In this document: piece after piece, positions 7,618 to 14,009 of the stretch
How positions within the stretch are numbered: position 1 is the stretch's first letter
Layout of the letters: each line of letters starts with the position of its first letter
NCBI RefSeq assembly: GCF_030530965.1
Contig: NZ_JAUMTY010000007.1
Location: 14,131-30,395 of the forward strand
Source of the DNA: Corynebacterium sp.
Lineage (GTDB): Bacteria > Actinomycetota > Actinomycetes > Mycobacteriales > Mycobacteriaceae
Length of the DNA: 16,265 nucleotides
Direction of reading: 5' to 3'
Program-made: the position numbers and the translations under genes
Notes under the pieces: model-generated
Told to the model about the DNA's origin: nothing
Databases searched by the model: none
Seen by the model: the letters and a program-made list of their open reading frames with translations, nothing else

Positions 7618-7724
7618 TCGTGACAAACGCGAGTAACACGCGCGAATAACGAAGCCGAAGCGAGCTACAGGGCGCGGGGCAAAAGGGGGTAAAAAGTGAC
7701 GCTAACCGGTCACAGCTATCCCTG

Positions 7725-7739
7725 TTCAGATTATCTGAA
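7725..7739. promoter_or_regulatory. Perfect 7-1-7 palindrome upstream of ABC importer, candidate operator
   Basis: TTCAGAT (7725-7731), one T, and ATCTGAA (7733-7739) form a perfect inverted repeat with a 15-bp span, typical of a dimeric helix-turn-helix regulator site. It is centred about 69 bp upstream of the transcription start inferred from the 7765/7788 promoter, an activator-like position. I do not recognise it as a DtxR, GlxR or McbR site. Confidence 0.5.
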
Positions 7740-7764
7740 TCGTTCAACACCAGCAGAAACAGAT

Positions 7765-7793
7765 TTGACCACCCCCACTGAGGAGGGTGAAAT
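7765..7793 (+). promoter_or_regulatory. Candidate promoter of the ABC importer operon
   Basis: TTGACC (7765-7770), a 17-bp spacer and TGAAAT (7788-7793) resemble a sigma-A type promoter. The predicted start near 7800 would give a leader of about 78 nt before GTG 7878. The rest of the 7618-7877 gap shows no gene and no clear terminator for add, so read-through from add is also possible. Confidence 0.4.
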
Positions 7794-7877
7794 AGCGAGA
7801 TTGATCAGACATGTCCGTTATTCGCAGCCGCGGGTGACGGGATCTAACCAGTGACACTCATAAGGATCGGGATACCT

Positions 7878-8879
7878 GTGCACCACCGTGTCTCTTACAC
7901 CGTTCGACGGTGTGCCGTCGCCCTCGTGGTTGGGGCCGTAGCTGTTGCGGGCGCGGCATGCTCGTCCACCGGCGGAGCGCCCCGGAGTTCCGGAAGCTCC
8001 GGCGGGGGAGGAACCGTCGATACTCCCCGTATGACGGTGGCGATGGTCACCCACGGTGCGCCCGGGGATACCTTCTGGGACCTCGTGCGAAAAGGTGCCG
8101 AGGACGCCGCGAAAAAAGATAACGTTGACTTCCGGTATTCCTCCGACCCTCAAGCGCCGAACCAGGCCAACCTGGTCCAGAACGCGATCGACTCCAAGGT
8201 GGATGGGATCGCTGTCACCATGCCGAACCCAGAGGCCATCGGGCCCGTCGCCAAGAAGGCCGACGATGCGAAGATTCCGGCAGTCGGGTTGAACGCCGGG
8301 ATGGACGTCTGGCAGAAGTACGGGCTCAAGGGGTTCTTCGGCCAGGACGAGAAAGTCGCCGGGGAAGCTGTGGGCGACAAGCTCAAAGAACAAGGTGCCC
8401 GGCACACCTTGTGCGTCATTCACGAGCAAGGCAATTCCAGCCAGGAAGCCCGCTGCGGTGGCATTAAAGACAAAGTGAGTACGGAGATCCTCTACGTCAA
8501 CGGGCAAGATTTGCCCTCGGCGCAGGCTACCATCGAATCGAAACTCGCGCAGGATCACAGCATTGACTGGGTGATGGGGCTGGTTGCGCCGGTCGCCCTC
8601 CGCGCGGTGGATGCAGCTCGCGACGCAGGGTCGCAGGCCAAAATCGCCACCTTTGACACCAATGCGGAACTAGTCAACGCCATTAAATCGGGCAACGTTC
8701 AATTCGCCGTGGACCAGCAACCGTATTTGCAGGGATACATGGCCGTGGACTCGTTGTGGCTGCACAAACGCAACGGGACATCGATCGGAGGCGGCCGTCC
8801 GGTGTACTCGGGGCCATCCTTCGTTGATTCCTCCAACGTGGATTCCATTGCGGATGCTGCTAAGGAGGGTCTGCGATGA
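7878..8879 (+). CDS. ABC importer substrate-binding lipoprotein (sugar/RbsB-like, type I fold)
   Basis: Extracytoplasmic solute receptor of the ribose/galactose-binding-protein type (Peripla_BP_4-like), feeding the permease and ATPase encoded next. From GTG 7878 there is a short basic N-terminus, a hydrophobic core and a Cys at residue 28 in AGAAC, followed by a Ser/Gly-rich linker. This is a lipoprotein signal, although Gly at -3 is a weak lipobox. The mature domain begins at about MTVAMVTHG (52-60). It carries the family segments FWDLVRKGAEDAA (66-78), DGIAVTMPNP (109-118), FGQDEKVAGE (154-163) and FDTNAELVNAI (259-269), the last typical of the sugar-contact hinge. The substrate is not readable: pentose, hexose, polyol or nucleoside are possible. 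I chose GTG 7878 over GTG 7851 because AAGGA/GGGA lie just upstream and the signal peptide is then of normal length. The stop overlaps the next gene. Confidence 0.87.
   Translation: MHHRVSYTVRRCAVALVVGAVAVAGAACSSTGGAPRSSGSSGGGGTVDTPRMTVAMVTHGAPGDTFWDLVRKGAEDAAKKDNVDFRYSSDPQAPNQANLVQNAIDSKVDGIAVTMPNPEAIGPVAKKADDAKIPAVGLNAGMDVWQKYGLKGFFGQDEKVAGEAVGDKLKEQGARHTLCVIHEQGNSSQEARCGGIKDKVSTEILYVNGQDLPSAQATIESKLAQDHSIDWVMGLVAPVALRAVDAARDAGSQAKIATFDTNAELVNAIKSGNVQFAVDQQPYLQGYMAVDSLWLHKRNGTSIGGGRPVYSGPSFVDSSNVDSIADAAKEGLR
8862..8869 (+). promoter_or_regulatory. Strong ribosome binding site of the permease gene
   Basis: AAGGAGGG, a full anti-16S match, lies 6 nt before ATG 8876 and inside the end of the binding-protein gene. 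It contrasts with the leaderless-looking starts elsewhere in the window and suggests efficient internal initiation within the operon. Confidence 0.75.
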
Positions 8880-9940
8880 CGACAGCGTCTGAATCTGTGC
8901 CGGCCACTGAATCCGCACCGACGTCTGAATCGTCCGTACCGACGCGTCGGCCCCTATGGCAGCGAACCCTCATGAGGCCGGAAGCAGCCTCCATCTTGGG
9001 TGCTGTCATTGTCTTCGCCTTATTCATGGCGGTCGCACCGTCATTCCGTTCCTTCGCCGCATTCTCGACGGTCCTCTATGCGTCGTCGACCATCGGCATC
9101 ATGTCCTTGGCCGTCGGCTTACTCATGATCGGCGGCGAGTTCGACCTATCCTCCGGTGTGGCCGTCACCACGGGCGCGTTGGCCGCCACGATGATGAACT
9201 ACAACTGGCACCTCAACTCATGGACCGGCGTGGTGTTGTCACTGCTGATCGCCGTGGCGATCGGCACGTTCAACGGTGTGTTGGTGATGAAGACGGGGCT
9301 AGACAGCTTCCTCATCACTCTGGCCAGCTTCCTCATGCTTCAGGGCCTCAACTTGGCGATCACTAAGTGGGTCACCAACGCGGTCTCGACGCCGTCGATC
9401 TCGGACATGCAGGGTTTCGGCAGCGCCAAAGACGTATTTGCGTCGTCCATCACCATCGGCTCGGTGTCGGTGAAGATCACGGTGCTGTGGTGGCTCGTCT
9501 TCGTCGCCATCGCGACCTACGTCCTGTATTCCACTCGTTTCGGCAACTGGATTTTCGCCGTCGGTGGCGACCACAACTCCGCCCGCGCACAAGGCATCCC
9601 CGTGACCCGGGTCAAAGTGCTCCTTTTCATCGGGGTGTCGGTCGCTGCGTGGTTCGTCGGCATGCACACGCTCTTCGCCTTCGACTCCGTCCAGGCAGGG
9701 CAGGGCGTCGGCAATGAGTTTTTGTACATTATCGGCGCCGTCATCGGTGGGGTGTCGATGAAGGGTGGAAAAGGAACCGCGATCGGCACGGCAATCGGCG
9801 CTTTCATTTTCGGCATGATCAACCAGGGCATTGTGTACGCGGGCTGGAACCCCGATTGGTTCAAGTTCTTCCTCGGGGCCATGCTGTTGCTGGCGGTGCT
9901 GTCGAACCGAGCCATGGAGAAAAGGAACAGCACACGATGA
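8876..9940 (+). CDS. ABC importer permease (sugar/branched-chain type, BPD_transp_2)
   Basis: Membrane component of the importer; 354 residues is usual for RbsC-like permeases. After a 30-residue Ser/Thr-rich cytoplasmic start there are about eight to ten hydrophobic segments, including 38-54, 63-86, 117-137, 144-162, 202-219, 246-268, 283-293, 302-321 and 329-343. Diagnostic family segments are GGEFDLSSG (86-94, equivalent to the GGIDLSVG of RbsC, with a Glu-Phe variant) and the cytoplasmic coupling loop RFGNWIFAVGGDHNSARAQG (221-240), which contacts the ATPase. The ATG at 8876 overlaps the upstream TGA by ATGA and has a strong ribosome site. The stop overlaps the ATPase start in the same way, so the three proteins are translationally coupled. 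The partner is most likely a homodimer of this protein. Confidence 0.9.
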   Translation: MTTASESVPATESAPTSESSVPTRRPLWQRTLMRPEAASILGAVIVFALFMAVAPSFRSFAAFSTVLYASSTIGIMSLAVGLLMIGGEFDLSSGVAVTTGALAATMMNYNWHLNSWTGVVLSLLIAVAIGTFNGVLVMKTGLDSFLITLASFLMLQGLNLAITKWVTNAVSTPSISDMQGFGSAKDVFASSITIGSVSVKITVLWWLVFVAIATYVLYSTRFGNWIFAVGGDHNSARAQGIPVTRVKVLLFIGVSVAAWFVGMHTLFAFDSVQAGQGVGNEFLYIIGAVIGGVSMKGGKGTAIGTAIGAFIFGMINQGIVYAGWNPDWFKFFLGAMLLLAVLSNRAMEKRNSTR

Positions 9941-10779
9941 CTGATACCGCGATGACACCACCCGCAACCCTGCCGCCGTCGGCCGAGTCACGGACCCCGA
10001 TTCTCGCGCTTGACGACGTCACCAAGGCCTATGGGACGCATGTCGCGCTCTCGCACATGACGCTGTCTGTCTATGCCGGCGAGGTGACCTGCGTGCTAGG
10101 CGACAATGGCGCTGGCAAGTCGACGCTCATCAAGACGCTATCGGGCCTGCACAAACCCACCGAGGGGCGCGTTCTTATCGACGGCGAGACCGTTGCGCTG
10201 AAGTCCCCAAAGGACGCGATCGCCCGCGGCATTTCCACCGTCTTCCAGGATTTAGCGGTGGTGCCGGATATGCCGGTGTGGCGCAATTTCTACCTCGGGC
10301 ACGAGGTGGTTCGCGGACCGAATTGGCTGGGCATGGTTGCTCCCTTGGACGCGGAGCACATGAAAAAAACCACCGACAGCGCTCTAAAGTCGATGGGGAT
10401 TGATCTTCCCGACGTGACGGTCCCGATTTCGACGTTGTCCGGTGGGCAGCGCCAAGTTGTGGCAATCGCCCGAGCGGTTCACTTTGGGGCGCGCGCGATC
10501 ATTCTGGATGAGCCGACTGCCGCGCTGGGCGTCAAGCAATCGGGCATGGTGCTGCGATTTGTTCAGCAGGCGAAAGAACGGGGACTCGGCGTTATCTTGA
10601 TCACCCACAATCCTCACCACGCCTATTTGGTGGGGGACCACTTTGTGCTGTTGGGGCACGGCCGCATGCAGTTAGATGCGGGCCGTCAGGACATCACGTT
10701 GGAGCAGCTCACCGCGCAAATGGCTGGCGGTGAGGAGCTCGAATCCCTATCCCACGAGCTTGGGCAGGTCCGCGCCTAG
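9937..10779 (+). CDS. ABC importer ATPase, single-domain
   Basis: ATP-binding subunit that powers the importer on the cytoplasmic face. All motifs are present: Walker A GDNGAGKST (55-63), Q-loop Gln104 in TVFQD, signature LSGGQ (167-171), Walker B IILDEP (188-193) and switch His224 in ITHNPHH. At 280 residues there is one nucleotide-binding domain, whereas RbsA/XylG-type ATPases have two fused (about 500 residues). This resembles the FrcA-like single-domain branch, which acts as a homodimer. The start is ATG 9937, which overlaps the permease stop (ATGA) and has AAGGA (9922-9926) 10 nt upstream. A longer frame from 9856 would overlap the permease by 28 codons and adds no conserved residues. 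It converges with the next gene after 26 bp. Confidence 0.92.
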   Translation: MTDTAMTPPATLPPSAESRTPILALDDVTKAYGTHVALSHMTLSVYAGEVTCVLGDNGAGKSTLIKTLSGLHKPTEGRVLIDGETVALKSPKDAIARGISTVFQDLAVVPDMPVWRNFYLGHEVVRGPNWLGMVAPLDAEHMKKTTDSALKSMGIDLPDVTVPISTLSGGQRQVVAIARAVHFGARAIILDEPTAALGVKQSGMVLRFVQQAKERGLGVILITHNPHHAYLVGDHFVLLGHGRMQLDAGRQDITLEQLTAQMAGGEELESLSHELGQVRA

Positions 10780-10794
10780 TCCGCGCGTGGGTTT

Positions 10795-10808
10795 TAGGCT
10801 CGTGCCTA
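10795..10808. terminator. Short hairpin between converging gene ends
   Basis: TAGGC (10795-10799) and GCCTA (10804-10808) form a 5-bp stem with a TCGT loop, overlapping the minus-strand stop codon. It is a weak candidate for a terminator shared by the ATPase gene and the two-module gene. No longer stem or T-run was seen in this 26-bp gap. Confidence 0.25.
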
Positions 10809-12236
10809 GGACTTGCTGAACCGCTCGCTCAGCGTTTCCTCCAGACGACGCCATCCGTCGGCCTCGGTGTCATACGGCGCCGAGGGGAGGTAATTCGACG
10901 ACGTCCCCAGCATGTACGAGATGTATTCTTGCAGCTCGGGCACCGCGAGGAGCACGGAGTTCACGGCGTCGTCCTCTGCCCAGTCGGAAGCGTCGGCAAT
11001 GACCTCGTAGGCCTGGCCGAGCTGGTCGGTGTCGACGGCATTGGGCCCTTTGGCGATGGACTCCGCCAAGTTAGTGAAGACGTAGTTGTTCGTGGGGTGA
11101 GTCTCTACCTTGAGCTCACCGACGTTGGCTTTGTCGACAAGTTCTCCCCAGGCGGAAAACGTCGCCAGGTCGTGGTCTTTATGGTCGACGATCCAGCGGC
11201 TGAGAGCGCGCCCGGACGTGAACGTGTAAATCTGGCCGAACTTGCCGAGGAACACCGGGCGGTCGTTGATGTAGCACCGAAGGGTGTAGAGAGTGCGCCC
11301 ATTCATCACGATAGTGATCGGATCAATACCGACCGACGCCCAAATGGTGGAGTCATAGGGGTCGGTGGCCGGCGTGGAGCTGGCCTCATCGTTCTCGGCC
11401 CGTGATGCTCGCTCCGCGGCCACCTCTTTTTCGTGGTCCTCGCGTGCAGCAATAGCGTCGTCGATGCTGCGCTGGGCATTGTTGATGGAATCGGTGGGGT
11501 TGTTCCCGGGGATGGCGGGAGTGACGAAGACGGGAGCGGTACGCCGTGTATTCGCGCCAGCATTGCCTGCCGTGTCGCCGGTCGAAGCGCCGACGGGGAC
11601 GCTTGTTCTGGTAGACGAGACGTTGGCAGCATCGCCGGACGCGCCAGCGGTGTCGTCGTTGACGGCCCCGTCGTCGAAGCCACCGTCGTTCACGGCTTCG
11701 TTGTCGAGGGCGTCGAGGACAGGGCCCCAGTTGGAAAGAATCGTTTGGCCGATGGCAGACCATTCGCCATTACCGTCGTCGCCAGTAAAGTGCTCAGCTC
11801 CGCGGCTGAGGTTGGAGAGCAGCGAGTAGCTGTTGAAGAACCCGTTGATGCGGTCGATTCCGCATACCCGGCCGAGGGAGCGTGCCATAGCTAGGTTTCG
11901 CTCGACTTTGTCGACGGAGGCGTAGCTGGGTTTTTCTGCCAGCATGGCGGGAACGGCGACCAAGTCGTAGACGTGGCGGGGCGTGGGGACAGCCTGTGAT
12001 TCCGCGTCCTTATGAAGGAATGCGCGCCACTTGGGGTGCTCGGCGAGGTCGATGGGTGCGCCGGAGTTGATATACGCCAAGAGTTCGGCGGGTGAGGTGA
12101 AGAAGTAGAGGCTATCGTCTGATCCGAGAAACGCCTGCCATTCTTCACCGTTCTCTTTCCAGGACGGTGCCCATAGGGTGTAGTACGTTCCGCTGGTCAG
12201 TTCCAGTTGGACTGGGATTATGCTCTCGGTGGCCAT
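10806..12236 (-). CDS. Two-module cytoplasmic protein, function unknown
   Basis: I do not recognise a characterised family. The 476-residue protein has no signal peptide or membrane segment. It appears to contain one module twice. The N-terminal copy (about 18-150) reads YYTLWAP...AFLGSDDSLYFFTS...LLAYI...DLAEHPKW...YDLVAVPAMLAEKP. The C-terminal copy (about 316-445) reads LYTLRCY...VFLGKFGQIYTFTS...LSRWI...DLATFSAW...YVFTNLAESIAKGP. Between them lies an Asp/Ala/Thr-rich, probably disordered linker (about 180-255) and a charged stretch (256-285) that could be a short coiled coil. ATG 12236 has GAGG 4 nt upstream and also a TACGAT box ending 8 nt before it. It lies 63 nt downstream of the NlpC/P60 gene on the same strand. 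Its good candidate promoter suggests separate expression. An intracellular structural or binding role is possible, but I assign none. Confidence 0.75.
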   Translation of the reverse strand: MATESIIPVQLELTSGTYYTLWAPSWKENGEEWQAFLGSDDSLYFFTSPAELLAYINSGAPIDLAEHPKWRAFLHKDAESQAVPTPRHVYDLVAVPAMLAEKPSYASVDKVERNLAMARSLGRVCGIDRINGFFNSYSLLSNLSRGAEHFTGDDGNGEWSAIGQTILSNWGPVLDALDNEAVNDGGFDDGAVNDDTAGASGDAANVSSTRTSVPVGASTGDTAGNAGANTRRTAPVFVTPAIPGNNPTDSINNAQRSIDDAIAAREDHEKEVAAERASRAENDEASSTPATDPYDSTIWASVGIDPITIVMNGRTLYTLRCYINDRPVFLGKFGQIYTFTSGRALSRWIVDHKDHDLATFSAWGELVDKANVGELKVETHPTNNYVFTNLAESIAKGPNAVDTDQLGQAYEVIADASDWAEDDAVNSVLLAVPELQEYISYMLGTSSNYLPSAPYDTEADGWRRLEETLSERFSKS

Positions 12237-12244
12237 GACCCCTC

Positions 12245-12273
12245 ATCGTAGCGTGCTTTATCGTTAGTGCTAA
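12245..12273 (-). promoter_or_regulatory. Candidate promoter of the two-module gene
   Basis: On the minus strand TTAGCA (-35; 12273-12268), a 17-bp spacer and TACGAT (-10; 12250-12245) end 8 nt before ATG 12236. It is the best-formed promoter in the window and predicts a near-leaderless transcript. Confidence 0.5.
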
Positions 12274-12293
12274 CAGGTTGGGTGCGTTAGTGC
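12262..12293. promoter_or_regulatory. CGTTAGTGC direct repeats with a dyad over the -35
   Basis: CGTTAGTGC occurs at 12262-12270 and again at 12285-12293, 23 bp apart (about two helical turns). The first copy is part of a dyad, GTTAG-TG-CTAAC (12263-12274), that covers the -35 hexamer of the two-module gene. The arrangement fits a repressor site with an auxiliary half-site. No known regulator motif was recognised. Confidence 0.4.
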
Positions 12294-12299
12294 CGGCAG

Positions 12300-13508
12300 T
12301 TACCCCGTGGGCCGGTAGAAGCCGAGGAAGTTCATCCCCATGTTGGTGGTCCGCAGCGGCGAGGTTTGGACGGGATCACCTGCTTCTATCATCATGCCGT
12401 CGCCGACGTACATCGCGACGTGCCCGTCCCACACCACAAGATCACCGGGAAGAAGTTGGTCTTGAGTGACCTGCGTGCCGACGGTTTGCGCCTCAGCAAG
12501 CCGCGGAATATCCACTCCTGCTTGGGCATAAGCCCAGTGTGTGAGCCCCGAGCAGTCAAGGCCGACGCCGGGTGTGTTTCCTCCCCACTGGTATGGGGTT
12601 CCGATGGCACTGCGTGCGGCTTCCACCGCTCGTAGTGCTTGGGGTGAGGCTCCGCTGGCCGACGCATGAGACGCTGGCGGTGGTGCAGCAGGTGGGGCCG
12701 AAACGGCAGGTGGTTGGGCGACCGGTGCTTGGTTGCCCGGCGCGGGAGCGACGGCCGGTCCCGGTGTAGGCGCTGCCGCCCCCGATGATCCAGTCGCCCC
12801 CGGTGATCCGGCCGCCACATCATTCGCAGAGGTAAGCGCGGGTGGGGCTCCAGCGGGGGTCGTTACCGCTGCCGCCGGCGAATCGGGCGGTATGTCCACC
12901 TCGCACTGCGGGAAGGCAGGTGCCGGCTCCTCCAATAAGCGCTGAAGTACTGCAACATCGCCCTCGAGTTCAGTGTTAATGCGCTCCGCTGCGGTGTCAG
13001 CCTCGTGCCGCGCGTCGGCAGAGGCCTTTTTCAACGCCGGCATGATACCGGTCCCGGGCTTCACAGGGATCGGGCCCAAGAGAATAGGGATGCTCATACT
13101 TCCCGTGAGCAGTGACGTCGCGGTCGTGAGATATCGGTTAGCAATCCCGGAGATATCGAGCGCACCTTTGATAATGGTGCTGGCTATGTGGATACTCGCG
13201 TGCGACGCGCCCTCGGCCGAGCGTCGGAGCGATTCCGCGCCCTGACCAGCACGATCCAGCCCGTCGTGCCACGCGGCCCCCGCCTCGCCAACCAGCGCAC
13301 TATCAACAGTCGCCGTGCTCTCTTTCCACGGCCCGGATAGCATCGTGCCGAGTTCGCGTTGCGTGGCGTCGAAAAGCGGGTAGTGGTGAGCGAAATCTGG
13401 CAGTGGCGTCTCCGGGGTGATCGGGAGCAGGGACGTGATGTAGTGAACGGTATCTTCAATGAGCGCTGCGGCTTCGGACGACACGGGCGATCCAATAAAC
13501 GAAGGCAT
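12300..13508 (-). CDS. NlpC/P60 peptidoglycan endopeptidase with helical N-terminal domain
   Basis: Cell-wall hydrolase predicted to cut within peptidoglycan stem peptides. The C-terminal NlpC/P60 domain (about 293-402) has Cys319 in LDCSGL, His363 in DGHVAMYVGDG and Glu375. The Cys-His-Glu set and the 12-residue His-Glu spacing match mycobacterial RipA. The N-terminal half (about 1-200) is predicted helical, with WHDG at 80-83 and a YPLFD (YxxxD) at 43-47; a Pro/Ala-rich linker (208-288) joins the halves. There is no Sec or Tat signal and no membrane anchor, which is odd for an enzyme that must reach the wall. Just upstream, with 3 nt between stop and start, lies a gene for a small EspC-like helical protein, so export through a type VII-like route is plausible. 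ATG 13508 is preceded by AAGGAGGG at 12 nt, rather far. Downstream is the two-module gene. Confidence 0.88.
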   Translation of the reverse strand: MPSFIGSPVSSEAAALIEDTVHYITSLLPITPETPLPDFAHHYPLFDATQRELGTMLSGPWKESTATVDSALVGEAGAAWHDGLDRAGQGAESLRRSAEGASHASIHIASTIIKGALDISGIANRYLTTATSLLTGSMSIPILLGPIPVKPGTGIMPALKKASADARHEADTAAERINTELEGDVAVLQRLLEEPAPAFPQCEVDIPPDSPAAAVTTPAGAPPALTSANDVAAGSPGATGSSGAAAPTPGPAVAPAPGNQAPVAQPPAVSAPPAAPPPASHASASGASPQALRAVEAARSAIGTPYQWGGNTPGVGLDCSGLTHWAYAQAGVDIPRLAEAQTVGTQVTQDQLLPGDLVVWDGHVAMYVGDGMMIEAGDPVQTSPLRTTNMGMNFLGFYRPTG

Positions 13509-13511
13509 GAG

Positions 13512-13868
13512 CTATCGTTGCCCTCCTTCGGGGTTACCTGGAATCGTGTTGGTCAGCGTGTTCATACGCACAGCAGCCACCGTGTCAGAATGATCGACGG
13601 CATCGGCCAGGGTCCGAGTGCCCTGTGAGATCGATAACAACGATTCGTTGAACTGTCCCAATTCGTGTCTGAGACGATCATGGTTCTGTCCCAGCAACTC
13701 GATAGCGCGCTGAAGTGCCGGAATGTGAGGGGAGCACCTGGCAAAACTTGGGGGATTGGCCTCATGACCATCGCGTAGTCGGCTGACAGTATCTGCACAG
13801 CTGGCTAGCTGATCGGCGGCGGTGCGTAAAGCGTCAGGTTGGGCGGTAATCGAGCCGGTCTCCATCAT
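13512..13868 (-). CDS. Small helical EspC/WXG100-like protein
   Basis: A 118-residue protein without signal peptide, membrane segment, Tyr or Trp. Two long helices are predicted: about 11-33 (ITAQPDALRTAADQLASCAD begins near 7) and about 48-100, separated by an Asn-Pro-Pro turn. The opening pattern, Ile-x-x-x-Pro-x-x-Leu-x-x-Ala-Ala, resembles the ESX-1 EspC family (type VII secretion). The WXG motif itself is missing and no C-terminal YxxxD/E is seen, so the assignment rests on fold pattern and context. It is followed after 3 nt by the NlpC/P60 hydrolase gene, so the pair is an operon, and the two proteins may form a heterodimer as type VII substrates often do. ATG 13868 has AGGAGG (13877-13882) 8 nt upstream; ATG 13865 is next in frame. 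Confidence 0.75.
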   Translation of the reverse strand: MMETGSITAQPDALRTAADQLASCADTVSRLRDGHEANPPSFARCSPHIPALQRAIELLGQNHDRLRHELGQFNESLLSISQGTRTLADAVDHSDTVAAVRMNTLTNTIPGNPEGGQR

Positions 13869-13955
13869 TGCTGCGTCCTCCTGTGTATCGGTCGAGCCAG
13901 AGGCGGGTGAGGTGCGCCAGGCGTTCCCGCCGGGCTATGTGATATTTCTCGTGTG

Positions 13956-13993
13956 GTGGGGTTAGACGCATGAGTTTCGTTATGGTTCCCCAC
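13956..13993. repeat. Inverted repeat GTGGGG/CCCCAC upstream of upp
   Basis: GTGGGG (13956-13961) and CCCCAC (13988-13993) are 26 bp apart and lie just upstream of the upp -10 box, in the divergent gap between the EspC-like gene and upp. It could be a bipartite protein site. Six-base arms at this distance can also occur by chance. Confidence 0.25.
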
Positions 13994-13996
13994 AGG

Positions 13997-14002
13997 TAAG
14001 CT
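13997..14002 (+). promoter_or_regulatory. Candidate leaderless -10 box of upp
   Basis: TAAGCT is followed by exactly 7 nt (GGTTTTT) and then ATG 14010. There is no ribosome site, so the message is probably leaderless. A clear -35 is not seen. Confidence 0.5.
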
Positions 14003-14009
14003 GGTTTTT

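Noticed and set aside
7611..7649. CGAGTAA / CGAGTAA / CGAATAA after the add stop codon
   Set aside because: Irregular spacing (19 and 13 bp) and short units; most likely chance in a simple-sequence region.
7696..7713. GTGAC...GTCAC dyad as a GlxR/CRP site
   Set aside because: Spacing between the half-sites is 4 nt longer than TGTGA-N6-TCACA.
7818..8558. 246-residue minus-strand frame opposite the ABC receptor gene
   Set aside because: Antisense to a gene with clear family segments; the long frame results from the G+C-rich codon pattern.
9856..9936. Upstream extension of the ABC ATPase frame
   Set aside because: It would overlap the permease by 28 codons without conserved residues; ATG 9937 has an ATGA overlap and an AAGGA site.
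9299..9991. 230-residue minus-strand frame opposite the permease gene
   Set aside because: Arg/Asp/His-rich product typical of antisense G+C-rich frames; no motif or ribosome site.
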